A stretch of 30,902 nt of DNA from Perkinsus marinus ATCC 50983 (Eukaryota > Perkinsozoa > Perkinsida > Perkinsidae), in assembly GCF_000006405.1 (NCBI RefSeq), contig NW_003211622.1, forward strand, positions 145,975 through 176,876, given 5' to 3'. The notes under the pieces were generated by a model. The model did no database searches, was not told where the DNA came from, and was given only the letters and a program-made list of their open reading frames with translations. Both the position numbers and the translations under genes were made by a program. Each line of letters opens with the position of its first letter. Position 1 is the stretch's first letter. This document shows, piece after piece, positions 20,481 to 30,902 of the stretch.

Positions 20481-20600
20481 ATGACGTGATCTAGTGGTGA
20501 TGATACCACCGCGCCGCCTCGCCCATGGAGTCTGGATGGCCCGGAGGACCGAGGCTTGAAGCCAGGGCGGCAGGACAGAACAGTAATCACTAGCGCTGAC
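20481..20600 (+). repeat. possible tRNA-derived SINE
   Basis: TGATCTAGTGGTGATGATAC (from about 20488) resembles a tRNA A box, and GGCTTGAAGCC (20553-20563) a degenerate B box. Spacing is about 65 nt, longer than in a normal tRNA, and acceptor arms do not pair, so it is not a tRNA gene. A GC-rich segment that could be a SINE body follows to about 20,680. Confidence 0.25.
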
Positions 20601-20689
20601 CCTCGACCTCGAGTTGGCTCGGTGAGCCGTAGAACGCCCAGCTGTCCGCCTGCCGAAGACTGACCCAAGCGAGTAGAGCGGCGACCAGC

Positions 20690-22200
20690 TGATGAAATCT
20701 GACTGCTCAGTACTTGCCCCGGCTTGCAAAATAAGACAGATTAAGACGGTTTGTTGTTTTGCATGGCTGGGTGTATCATGTTCTCGTGATAATTGACTGT
20801 TTCCAAAAAAAACTCGTAGCAGAAATCATATATGCTGAGCCACGGGCGAATCAGCAGAAGATGCAATTCTCTGGCCGGGTGGTCTTTAGCGAACTCACCC
20901 GTCATGCAACATGTTTGTAGCGATTGATGATGTCCGAGACAGCCATCTGGCAGCCAGATTCTGCATGGCCATAAGACCTTCCATGACAACCAACGATAAT
21001 AATGGATACAAAGACTTCACGGTATCTTTATTTCTAGACGACGACGATCCTCCCCAGATCACCTCCTTCGGGACGTGTACTCACGCTACTGGCGGTGTCG
21101 CTAAGGCGAGGGAGACCAAAGGTAAAGGGCGCTTCGACTCTGCGAGCTCTACTGGTATTCTGGTTTCCCGCTCCGCTGGGAGTACGCGTAAGACTTTTCG
21201 CAAGTCCGATACGTAGCCTTCGGTTCTGCTACCTCTTGTGAGACCCTAGGTAAATTTCCATCCACAGTATTTCCAGGTCAATTTAATATTTTACCCGAAT
21301 TTTTGATGATTTAGCCGCTTCTTTTGAAAGAAATACCTTTTTTTTGATCATTTACCAACGGATTTCAACTTATTACCCAAAATTTCAATATAATAGCTAG
21401 TTTTTCAAAAGCTTACCCACTTCAACTCAATTAATGTGCCACGGTGCACAAAGTGCACGCGGGGTCATGAAAGACAGGTCTACAAGACCACGGACGAATG
21501 CCGTGTCAACTGCACGGCCTGGAGTGTGGACGCTCTAGCCAAGGCTACTGATGCACCGCAGAGAGATGCCTTCTGCGAGGTTACGGATAGGAGCTTTCCA
21601 TCTCTGCTGGATGAATCTCGCCGACAACAAAGAAGGACTAGCTTTCGGATTCCTCCAGGAAAATGTGCTTGATCTATCGACAATCGGGGTAGCCCCTGGC
21701 GCTCTAGGCTTACTGTAGAGTCGTTTTCGTAAGTAGTTTCTTAGGGGATGTTTCGGACGAAATCCTCGGGATTTGAGGCTCCAGATTCGACAGCGGCGGG
21801 CTACCCCTGACTCAGGGATCCTAGGATGGTATGGGACGCGCACGAACTGGTCCAATCTACGAAGGTCAAGGAGAGCTCTCTTGGAAAATGTCACTGTCGA
21901 GTCTACCCCAAGGCTTCATAGATCCAAACGTCTGCCTTCAGCCTTGTCCCAGCTTGTTGAGCTCCACCCAGCGCAGGGTCTCTACCTCTTGATTAAATAA
22001 CCCCTAAGGAGTATGCTGTGTAGAATGATCACAAAAGCGAAGAGATACTTATATCATCATAGACGGTAGCTTTGCCTCCCTCCTCACCTTTACGAAACTG
22101 CTGCATATCTCCTAGCATATATGCGTGCATTATATACTTCAACACTACGGAGAATAATGGGTCTATAACGTAGGAACCGCTCCTTGAGACTACGTTAAAA
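20690..22200. other. decayed region without a supported gene
   Basis: Several overlapping ORFs of 60-120 codons occur on both strands, none with a recognisable motif. ORF 20911-21216 (plus) is acidic then basic. ORF 21436-21672 (plus) begins MPRCTKCTRGHERQVY and is cysteine-rich at its start. An AT-rich patch at about 21,270-21,420 repeats TTACCC at irregular spacing. I see no splice structure that extends any of these. Confidence 0.4.
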
Positions 22201-22276
22201 GTAGGAATTCCCTACGCTCCTTACTCAAAGAGAGCTTCCTCATATCTTTTCATCTTCAAGGAGCGTGAATCATGTG

Positions 22277-22362
22277 ACCAGTTAAACGCAAAAGCAGTGT
22301 GGCTGGTAGAATTTGCTAATGCACTACTATCTCTAGCTGCACCCTGCCCCCTTCCCAATGTT
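22277..22362 (+). repeat. dispersed repeat, copy 1
   Basis: Begins CAGTTAAACG and ends CTTCCCAATG. It aligns with 24284-24364 with shared blocks GTGGCTGG, TAATGCACTAC and CTAGCTGC/GTAGCTGC. The copies differ by scattered substitutions and small gaps. The element type is unknown. Confidence 0.7.
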
Positions 22363-22524
22363 GATTGGACATAAGAACATTGTAAGACTTCATGGAAGGG
22401 AGTTAGGGGGAGGACTCGATGATTCAACAGTTTTGATCTTGCCTGATTCAACAGATTGGTCTCTCCAGAATGTTCCAGTACGCAATGAAAATTTTCTCTC
22501 TCAGGTGGGGAGAATTCCGACAAC

Positions 22525-22760
22525 TACTTCCTGGAGACCTCAGAGGTTAGGACTATCACCAAACTCTAACGTAAGGGCTACTTCACTCGGACCATCGCAC
22601 AACGAGCTGGCTGCGGCCTGAGTACCGTCAGCAAATTGGTACCAGCTAAGAAACTAAGAAAAAATCAGTTGAATCTCGATGTGGTCTACGACGGTCCAAG
22701 ATAGATGCCGTATTGGTTACTCGCGGCAATAATCGTATCTGAAGGTAGCGACAGTCATGT
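22525..22760 (+). pseudogene. Tc1/mariner-like transposase N-terminus, broken
   Basis: One frame reads LETSEVRTITKL, a stop, then RKGYFTRTIAQRAGCGLSTV and SKLVPAKKL. This is the first helix-turn-helix (paired-like) domain of Tc1/mariner transposases, of the form R-x-I-A-x-R-x-G-x-S-x-S-T-V-S. Farther on, the continuation of the domain (ISRCGLRRSKIDAVL, like the GRPR linker) appears in another frame, so at least one frame change and one stop are present. No DDE catalytic domain or terminal inverted repeats were found, so this is a fragment of a plain DNA transposon. Confidence 0.45.
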
Positions 22761-23300
22761 TTCAACAGAGGTTATACGCAGAAGTTAAATCGTTAATCGC
22801 GGCGGCCTTATTCATTACTGATACTTCAGTTTCTGCTGTTGGCGCTGTTTCGGTGGTGGGCGTCAACAAATCGGTGTTTCTTTGGGTAGTTCGGAGTTAT
22901 TTCAATTGCGTAGATCCATATTCAAGGAAGGCTTCTGGATACCGCCTGCATCAGCATCAATAGTAGTACTCGAGGCGAGGGTCCGCTTCTGTTCTTAGTA
23001 GAAGACGTTCCCGTCGGTGGTCGACTAGTTCGGGAGCCCCCTGCGAACAGTCGGAATAGGTCTCCAAAGTATCGTCACCCATAAGACCCTTAGGATACAC
23101 GATCACGTTGATGTAGTTGTATGTGTATAGACTTCTTCTGAACATCCAGCTACGCGGAGTCAAGAATCTTGACTCAAGATTACTGCATATGAAAGAAAAA
23201 TAGCAAGAAAAGCTCTTGTCCCTTTTCACCGAATCGAGTCATCTCTCACAGTCCTAAGTACCTTACCAAGGATTGGCTGGATTTGTTCGCTTTGGTCGTT
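22761..23300. other. no supported gene
   Basis: A minus-strand ORF (23229-22957, 90 codons) and a plus-strand ORF (22757-22963) are the longest frames. Neither shows a family motif. The plus ORF may be further transposase debris since it follows the helix-turn-helix remnant directly. Confidence 0.3.
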
Positions 23301-23382
23301 TCATCCCAATTGATCGAATGAAGGATCGAACACTCGTCATCAGTAGAATATTAATACATGTATCTATCTAGTGCGAACTGTT

Positions 23383-23404
23383 CATTCGATCAGTTGATCG
23401 AATG
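23383..23404. repeat. near-perfect 22-bp palindrome with an extra half-site upstream
   Basis: CATTCGATCA (23383-23392) and TGATCGAATG (23395-23404) are exact reverse complements around a GT spacer. A third copy of TGATCGAATG lies at 23311-23320. Confidence 0.85.
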
Positions 23405-24283
23405 CTTATGATGTTGATGATTGATTTCTGTTTATCGAAGCTGCTTCGAGCACTCCGTCATTTGCGAGTTAACTAGCCGATATTACTGTGGATACTGAGA
23501 GGACTAGTTGCTTGTCAGGCTTCCTCGTTGCAGACAATAGTCAGCTCACTATTTATGATAGTCGAAGGTCAAGGGAGCCAACGCATGCGATAGAGAGAGG
23601 ACTGGATTCATGGTTAGTATAGTGCATCGCTCATGTGTCAAGTGAGACTCGCGAATGCCCCTCTCATCGATAGTTCGGTCAATAAGCGCGCGAAACTTGC
23701 TAGTGACTTTTCATGCTATTGTTACCGAAGTTTGCGGTGGCACTTCTGCGCTCCCATTAGATGTTCACAATGGCATTTATGCCGCAAAATATCACAGTGG
23801 CTTTAAAAACGATGAGCTAAGATGAATCCTTCGCATTTCCAAGTCGCTTATTGCAGCTTATCAGCATTTCTAAGCTGGACCCAACCTCATTTGCGAGTAA
23901 GACAGCCCACCCTACCATACCAGCCGTTGCAGAGAGAGGTTCGCTTGGTTGGTGGTATTAATCGATCCGGTAAGGATGGCAATGAATAGTCTTAATCATC
24001 ATTCCATTCGATTGTTGTTTACCGAGAGAAAGCAGAAGAGACCTATCCGCTGGTGGCCATTGTTTCGCTACATTCATTTCCTCTCGCACGGCTCTGCTTT
24101 GAAGTAATTCTTTCTGACTGCCCTGAACAAATGGCTCCTAGAGGAGCTCTGCCGCTTCCATACTATGCTAAAGGCTCGTATTGTGTTCAGAGACCGGAAT
24201 ACGTTGTAGTTCTAAAGTTCCCCGTGATATGTCAGCATCGTCAAGTAACCTCGCCCGCGCAAAATGCAAAATTCGCCCATTGC
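23405..24283. other. no supported gene
   Basis: Mixed-composition sequence with frames under 80 codons. The word CATTTGCGAGT recurs (about 23,459 and 23,889), suggesting further decayed repeats. Nothing else is supported. Confidence 0.4.
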
Positions 24284-24364
24284 AGTTAAACGATAAAGTA
24301 TTGTGGCTGGCAGAAATTGTTAATGCACTACTTGTAGCTGCCCCCCCTGCCCACCTTCCCAATG
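24284..24364 (+). repeat. dispersed repeat, copy 2
   Basis: Partner of 22277-22362 in the same orientation, about 2 kb away. It shares CAGTTAAACG at the left, TTAATGCACTAC in the middle and CTTCCCAATG at the right. Confidence 0.7.
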
Positions 24365-26340
24365 ACGCGCTCTTCCTTCTCCCACCAGTAGTTGATATAG
24401 AGCTCCCGAAGACAGTGAGAACATGAACACGTTAGCATAAGCGTTTGCGAACCAAAGAAAATAAGTAAAACTTACCTGTCTCTCCCTGGCCGCTCTCTTC
24501 ACAAACAAACTAATATGGTCTGCTACTGTCGACGTTAGCAATAGCAAACGGGCCAGGTCGGCATTTTAAAAACGCACGGGACAAACCGGCGGCGCAGACG
24601 AAATCGCACACTCCCTATTAGCTACTTGTTGCGTAGCTCCACATCCCTGACAGTCTCCATTGAAAGATCGGATTCGTTGACTTCATCTCTTCCAGTGAAA
24701 GTCACGTCATATCCCACGTATAGGAGCAGCTCTCCTTGCAGCTCTTCCGTACAGTTTGCCATGCAGGTCATGGGAATATCTCGCAACCTCGAGCCACCAC
24801 ATCCGAGGAAGCAGCAGCGTTACGTCGCAGATCATTAACCCGCGAAAAGCTTCCCAGCAATACGCAATATTGAGCAATGGCTGATCCAAAGTGGGATAGC
24901 GTTAAGATCTTTGCGTAACATGCTGACATCACAGAGTCGGGCCGAGCATTGATACCACGAGCATCGCCAGGTTCGGACATTTAATCTGGACGGAGTGCCA
25001 ACACAAAAAGTGCCCGCCACAGGAAAATCCTCAGATACTTCAGTCAGAGTTAACGGCCGTATCTATTCCTTACATTCCAAATCCTGCAACTCTTGCTCAA
25101 AACCATCATACCTCGAACCACCCATCTCACGAAGTTTCTGACATGTAGCCAGGTCTCTTGCTATGGTAGCTCGTTGATAGATCCCAGAATCCGTGGAAAA
25201 TGCACCACTTTATAGTAACCACCGGAGTGAATATGATGATCAATCTGGAGATCGTACAGCTGCCACGATCTCTGTCAACAATGCTGACTCAATTGCAGCG
25301 TATTGCTCGGGACATTACTCCAGTGAGCCAGAGTCCCGAATAGCCGCATGCAATAGAGGACGCGTCACAGCGTGGCAGGGCTAATCCAAGCAGTCATTGT
25401 TAAATCAAGCAAGTCCTGTAATATCAAGCAGACCTTGTTATCGCAAGCTCGCTATAGCGCATGGGGGATATACCAAGAATGGGAAAGGGCTTCGCGAGCG
25501 AAGCGAGCGAAGAGAAAAATCAAAGCGCAAAGATGTTCTACGTTTTCCAGCAGTATGACCCTCCTCATATCACTCCAAGTAACGCACTTTTGGAGAATCG
25601 GAAAGAGTTAACTAAGTAACTCAATGTTCTAAGTGCGAACTAATGGTTATTGAATATAGGACGTTGGGGATGTTGGGGATGTTGGGATCTGGAAAACGTA
25701 CCCACATCCCCAGGCGAGCCAGGATGTGAGGGGATTGTACTCGCAGTGGCGCGCTGATATTATTTATGATAGTACTACCACCAATTATCGATCAGTCATC
25801 TAAGTTCGTTCTACACAATATTATATTATTGATATGTGATACGCATATTACGTGATTCTCGTCGGAAACTTCTGCGAGAGCTTCGTTTCGGAAGTTCCAG
25901 ACGCCAATCCAAGTGGTAGCGACTTGCTACTAGCAAGAATCGTCGTTGTTTTTTTCTTTGTAAGGTAAAGGGTCCAGCTTGGCTTCTTGACACAGGGTGT
26001 ATGTTTTTATTACAGAATGAAACGTGCACGCAGTGATGTTCGATGTGTTATGGTCATTGAGGCATGATGTCTCAGCCTGAGACTCTCAGGTATCTATCGG
26101 CTGTTCAATGACGAGCAGTGTCACCCAACATACGGAAAGCTCTCAAACAGTTCGGTTGCTAGTCTTGCCAGTCGATAAGTAACAATGACAAGGCGGGTCA
26201 CACTGGCTGCCAAGGAGAAGCTATTCGAGGGAGAGTCGAACTCGCGTCATATTTTTCATTCGAGTGAAAACCTAATCGATGAGTGGGGCGCGCGCAATTT
26301 CACCGCCAGATTGTTCATCAGTTGCAGACATGCGGCGGAG
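24365..26340. other. no supported gene; small local repeats
   Basis: Only short overlapping frames. A hairpin-forming GCTTCG/CGAAGC pair lies at 25489-25504 within a GCGAGCGAAGC-rich patch, a word also echoed near 28,515. Three copies of GTTGGGGAT-like sequence lie at 25663-25687. A short LLDTGC string near 25,985 is discussed under rejected items. Confidence 0.4.
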
Positions 26341-26350
26341 ATGTAGACCT

Positions 26351-26690
26351 CGGAGTAGGAAGCGAGTGTGCCAAGGGCTTTCCCTAGTATCACTGGGTGT
26401 CAGCTTTGAGCACATCGAAGGCTTACCGAGAGTTTGCTCTCCCCATTTTTTCACTGCTGGAGGTGAACTTCGGAGTAGGAAGCGAGTGTGCCAAGGGCTT
26501 TCCCTAGTATCACTGGGTGTCAGCTTTGAGCACATCGACGGCTTACCGAGAGTTTGCTCTCCCCAGCTTTCGATTGTAATTGTGTCGCTGACGGAAGTAG
26601 ATCTCGAAGTAGCAAGCGAGTGTGCCAAGGGCTCTCCTTTGACGGTCGGGTGTCGAACTTGAGCTCACCGCAGGCTTAGCAAGAGGTACT
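26351..26690. repeat. 120-bp tandem duplication plus a diverged third copy
   Basis: Positions 26351-26445 and 26471-26565 differ at only one base that I can see (A at 26419, C at 26539), with a period of exactly 120 bp. Their last about 25 bp differ. A third copy starts near 26,605, shares AAGCGAGTGTGCCAAGGGCT and diverges after. The reading frame across copies 1 and 2 is open on both strands, a consequence of 120 being divisible by three. Confidence 0.9.
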
Positions 26691-26846
26691 TAGCGAGGAG
26701 TTTAGGTAGACCAATATGAAGTCTCACCATTTTCGCTCAACATGTTTCATGTATGTGGTACAAGTACTGTTACGTTGAGCTTCCGAATCCGCTAAAATTT
26801 TTGTTACGTGAGCCTGGTGTCCGAATCATCGAGCTTCTCCGATTTG

Positions 26847-27008
26847 ATGGGCAACAAGAGAGGAGAGCGTCGCAAGCGCATGAATGCTCGGCAGGTAAGG
26901 AAAACCACTGTACTAAAATTGTGATCTTTATCACAATCATAGAACGAAGAACATGAGGCTACCAGAGCGGAGTTGCAGAGACTTCAGGGAGAAATCTCTC
27001 GGTTGTAA
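26847..27008 (+). CDS. possible two-exon mini-gene, basic then coiled coil
   Basis: Exon 26847-26894 codes MGNKRGERRKRMNARQ. A 48-nt intron (GTAAGG at 26895, ending CATAG at 26942) leads in phase 0 to exon 26943-27008, coding NEEHEATRAELQRLQGEISR then L and TAA. Basic region followed by a leucine-spaced helix recalls a bZIP, but it is only 37 residues long and lacks the full basic-region signature. The frame is open upstream of the ATG, so it may be part of a larger, decayed gene or element. After the stop an in-frame stretch and a GTAAGT...CATCAG pair (about 27,091-27,137) lead to another open segment, DIIQRIGDSTLSVEAAQQ. Confidence 0.3.
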
Positions 27009-28939
27009 TGGGAACACCATGAGGCTTAGGTGACTGGGGGACATGCTCTCATGGGTACGCAGTGGAAGTGCTTAGGGGCACGCAGGACCCGTAAGTTTGC
27101 CACTTTATGCCTGTCTAACATTTGCCGTCCACATCAGATATCATCCAGAGGATCGGGGACTCCACACTGTCCGTAGAGGCCGCACAACAAGGCGATGGGT
27201 CGGTGCTCTAGGTCGGTATCATTCCGCTGCTTCGGCGCCGCGTGCAGGTGACATGAGGATAACGCAGCTCGCATTGTTAATGACCTTCATGCAGTTCCTG
27301 TCTCTGTTCACCGGGACCAGATAAGACAGGAGACTTATGCAGGCGACAGTGATGGCATAGACTCGGAATCTAGCATTGGAGAGAGACGTAAACACATCAT
27401 GTCTTAATGGTTACATATCAATTGAATGTGGACTCCCTATGGGAAAGATAGGAGTGATTATGTCAACAAGATTGTTTCTCAGACTTTTCTATCTTGTCGT
27501 GCATGCCAGGCATGGTGAACTTTTGCAGGGGATTGCCGGCCATGTGGGGCATAAGATGCTCTGTTTTTAGGACGAGTGCGCTCGATAGCATCCCTCGAAG
27601 GTAGTTCCCACTGGAGTGGTAGAACTGCAACTGCCTCGGTCAACTTTGGGGAATCTCTATTACAAGGTAGCAATTCATCAGGAGAATCGGGATGTTACGA
27701 GCTCGGCGCAGTATAAAATACGATCGTTGTCAGCAGTGCTTACACACCATAAGTTGATGACTCAGGCCTCCCAGATGATATAGACGATGGTGACTGGCAA
27801 GAAGAATGACAGACGACGAAGCAAACAGTGATGAAGCAAGCTCGGTGAGCGCAAGCTGCTCGTCGATGCAATTCCGGAATGAATCTATTCCGAGCGTCGC
27901 TTGGCAGAATGAAGGGAACATAAGTCCTCGATCATCCGAAGAGCAAAGTAAGAAGTACAGGAGGAATCATCTGTAGAATGAGTATTCTCTACACCTCAAG
28001 GAAGCTCACAGGTTTAATCTGGCCAGTGGCTGATCACTGGTGATTTGTATGAATTGGACCCCAAAGTCTGCAGCTTGTGACCTGGGTATTAGTGTACCTC
28101 TCAATACGGTGATAACGGATATCAATACTTCTTCATGTCAACTGCCATTCCTAAGAGAACATCCCTTTGCGAAATGAATGTAAAAAATGTTTCATGATAT
28201 ATGCGGATACTGTTCAGCTCCGAGTTGATTGAGGGATATACCTGGTGTTGCTGCTTTGAAGGACAGAGCACGAATGTGCCTTGATTGTGCTCCATTTGAC
28301 AACGAAAACATGAAGTTGACGCAGTACGTAATAGATTTTATATTACCGGCGAAGCAAGTTACAACAGTTACTTGTAATCCCAAGCACATCGCGCTGCTTG
28401 GAATAACAAGCTGTGCATGGCTCTCGCAGTCCCTGCTTGCAATAACCTCTTCTGCTTGTAATAAACCAATTTCGCGTCACAGAGTCCCTGTATTTAGCCG
28501 AATGTCTTAGATTTTGGCGAGCGCGGGCGAGCGATTTTTTTCCCTGGATTTTAGTCACCTGCCTCGTATTTTAAGAATTTCATTCATCTCACTTGATGCT
28601 ATCGTCCCTCACAGAGACACACAGGCCCATGGCTCTTCTATCATTTTTTTAGCCACCAGTCATCAAAAAACCTGAATACATCGAGGTCCCCGAGATGGAC
28701 AGATCTCGTGAGTTTCTCGAATAGCACAGGTCATGGAGGTCGTGGCCTATGAGGGTAGCCGACTTGTGCTATTTCACTTCATGTCTTTCACCATAGCAGT
28801 GTCGTTGGGTGCCCCCTCAGCAAAAATAACACGGCCTATGTAGTGGTCGTTGTGCGTGGCGTGTGCGCACAATAGCTAATGTACCAATTATCGATTATTG
28901 ATCTGCGGCTGACACGGCCGATTCCCTTGCTCTCCCAGC
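27009..28939. other. no supported gene; may include the leader of the LTR element
   Basis: Frames are short on both strands. An ORF at 28229-28510 begins RDIPGVAALKDRARM and has no assignable motif. The last few hundred bases (about 28,500-28,939) precede the gag-like region and could hold the 5' LTR and primer site, but no second LTR is in the window to confirm this. Confidence 0.35.
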
Positions 28940-30902
28940 ATGTCGAGTTCGAGAGATCAGCAACCTCCACATGGTGCCCAGACCCATCGTGGCCCCCAAG
29001 TGTCCCCGAGGAATGCTTTGGACACCGCGGCTAACATTAACGCGCGGTTAACTGCTCGCTTTGTGCATGGCGACGAGACCCAGTCGCCCCCGCCGCAGCT
29101 AATTCCGAATAGCCCCTCAAAAACGACTACGGTTCGTCATCCCACTACATCTGAGCAGCAAGTCCAGCATAGTGGCCCTCTCACAAGGAGCAGCAATAGA
29201 CACCCTCAAGGAGCTTCCTCGTCTCGTCCGGAGCCAAGAGTTTCCACGGATACCGACGAGCCAGTGGTCCCTCAGCAACCTCAGACTGATAGAGGTGTTC
29301 CACCATGTAATCGCCCACCTGTTTCTGCACAGGACTTCTCAATTAGCGGGGGGATATAGGCTTTAAGGCTCCGAAGCTCGCACTCTTCAGTGGCGAGAAA
29401 GCGCCCGATTCGATGTCGCTCGATGAGTGGCAGGCGCGATGGTGCTCGATTGCTCGTTCAAAGAACTGGACCCCACAGGAGAGGAGATCTAACTTGATTA
29501 ACAGCCTGACGGGAAAGGCTTATAGACTCCTTTCTAAGCAAAGCTTCGCCCCATCTCTAACTGATGAGGCAGTCGAACGAGAGATTTGGCTACGTCTCCA
29601 TAGGTCTTTCGGCCAAGGAGAGAAGCAAAGCTTCAAGAAGCTGATTGCCATGCATTGGCCAAGATACCGTGGACTGTTATGGAGCCGATGTGCGACACAA
29701 CACAGTGTTGGCATGCAGAGATCTCGATACCGCCTCCCATGAGAGGATTGCGGCGACCTCCTATTGGAATACACTGCCTCAGACGCAAACAGTGCGTCAG
29801 AGCAATGGTCTCTGGTCTTCCTTAGAACCCAGCGCGGTAGTTGCCGCCCCAGGAAAGGGCAATTTTAAAGGCTGGAGATCTTCTAAAGGCTGGAATCAGA
29901 GGTGGTCCTTTGGCAAGGGGAACCAACCTCAAAAAGGAAAAGGCCAGTCCAAGGGACATGGCAGAGGAAAAGGATCTCGTAGCACTCCTTATCCTCAATA
30001 TGGATATGATCAGTGTTACAGCTGTGGTGGTTATGGCTATAGAGCCAATGTGTGTCCTTCGAGGCAACCACAGGAGAGCCACCCAGGAGATAGGCAAGTA
30101 AGAAGCTTAGCTTCTAGTATCTTGCTCATCGAGTTAGAGGGTTATTATTTCCTCATTGATTCTGGATGCTCGATGTCTATCTTGTCATTCATTTCAGGCT
30201 TGAGTGGGAAGCCAAGTTCGGATCGTACGAGGTCCATCACCACAATATTTCAAAAGTCATATCAATCTCAAGTATTGAATAACATCAGTCTACCAGGCGA
30301 CTTTAAAGCCCTGTCGACTGTTGTGTTGAGAGAAGCACTGGTCACTGATCAACCGCTGGTTGCAGTCTGTCGGTGCAACACTGTAGCGACGGACAGAATC
30401 CTCCTTGCAGGGATTCTTGGATTAGATTGGATCAGAGCTATAGGGGGAATATCTATCAGTTTTGATGATAGCAATATGCCTATCATACAAATCAATGCCA
30501 ATAGTAAGTCCGCGGAATCATATGGCGGGATCTTCAACGACATTGTCAATACAACATTGTACACGAATGACACAGCAAAGTGTCACGTGGGGATCCAAGT
30601 CACGGATGGTGCTGACAGTGAGAAAGCTGGAGGAGGCGACTTTATTTCAGAGTCACACGTTCATCACGGGAGGTTAGTTACCCGTGAGTTACATGCCTCA
30701 GATGTAACTGCGCGTCGTCTCGGTGATCCAGAGAGCGACGAAGGAGCAGTGTGGGAGTTACAATGACATTGGGTGACTAATAATGAACCACCTAGGCACA
30801 TTATGCCACCAGATTATGATGTATTTGAGAGAAAGTCACCAGAGATAATAGAGTTGTTCAAGATGCCATTGAATTGTGGAAAAATCTGGCTTCATAGAGG
30901 AA
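28940..30902 (+). mobile_element. 5' part of a Ty3/gypsy-like LTR retrotransposon, broken fossil, runs off the edge
   Basis: Parts in order are a proline/serine/glutamine-rich gag N-terminus (from the ATG at 28940), a capsid-like gag region (about 29,370-29,740) with LDEWQARWCSIARSKNW and NSLTGKAYRLL, a glycine/lysine-rich nucleocapsid with a zinc-knuckle-like CYSCGGYGY (about 30,010-30,060), and an aspartic protease (about 30,110-30,450) with YYFLIDSGCSMSIL and the later ILGLDWI. The protease style favours Ty3/gypsy over copia. Reverse transcriptase and the other pol parts would lie beyond 30,902. It is broken, with about two breaks in the visible part, but motif preservation suggests it is not very old. 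No LTR could be delimited. Confidence 0.7.

Noticed and set aside
20488-20563. Functional tRNA gene
   Set aside because: Box spacing is too long, stems do not pair and the B box is degenerate.
21535-21894. 119-codon minus-strand ORF
   Set aside because: Arginine-rich shadow-type composition, no motif, and overlaps other equally open frames.
25960-26020. Retroelement protease remnant (GPAWLLDTGC)
   Set aside because: A single short D-T-G string without neighbouring gag, nucleocapsid or pol motifs is too weak.
28229-28510. Possible retroelement gene starting RDIPGVAALKD
   Set aside because: Only IPG resembles a known motif, and nothing before or after supports it.

Overview
The window looks like nuclear DNA of a unicellular eukaryote. 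I see no operons or ribosome binding sites. Protein-coding frames are split by small GT-AG introns of about 42-153 nt, and introns and spacers are full of trinucleotide repeats (TAC, ATC, TTG). A stretch at 7178-7196 resembles, from memory, the spliced leader of dinoflagellates and Perkinsus, so a Perkinsus-like alveolate is my best guess. That is an inference resting mostly on one short match. All multi-exon models were built by eye from open frames, splice sites and phase agreement. No database search was possible.

Left part (1-13,190), host genes. The tail of an unrecognised gene ends at 306. A 263-bp near-identical copy of part of the next gene lies at 1050-1312. That next gene (1495-6947, ten exons, 1360 residues) encodes a secreted, almost entirely helical coiled-coil protein. 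Its first intron holds a roughly 30-copy minisatellite. A three-exon gene for a small basic protein follows (7238-8234), then decayed LINE reverse transcriptase and exon-like scraps (8.3-9.8 kb). A three-exon MBOAT/wax-synthase-like acyltransferase lies on the minus strand (9891-11087). It is divergent from a five-exon papain-family (C1A-like) gene (11688-13186).

Right part (13.2-30.9 kb), a mobile-element graveyard. A nearly full RTE-like LINE with ORF1, endonuclease, reverse transcriptase and C-terminal domain (about 13,290-17,030) starts about 100 bp after the peptidase-like stop codon. Beyond it are a minus-strand Ty3/gypsy integrase-end fossil (18.4-19.2 kb), an unrecognised minus-strand exon pair (19.6-20.1 kb), a SINE-like patch (20.5 kb), a Tc1/mariner transposase remnant (22.5 kb), two dispersed repeat copies (22.3 and 24.3 kb), a 120-bp tandem duplication (26.35-26.7 kb), a possible two-exon basic/coiled-coil mini-gene (26.85-27.0 kb) and the 5' part of a broken Ty3/gypsy-like LTR element running off the right edge (28.9-30.9 kb).

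The genes do not form an obvious pathway. The two best-supported recognisable host proteins, a membrane O-acyltransferase and a papain-like protein, plus the secreted coiled-coil protein, share membrane or secretory features but no visible functional link. The least explained items are the coiled-coil protein with its copied segment and minisatellite intron, the papain-like protein with a shortened active-site loop, and the leader-like site.
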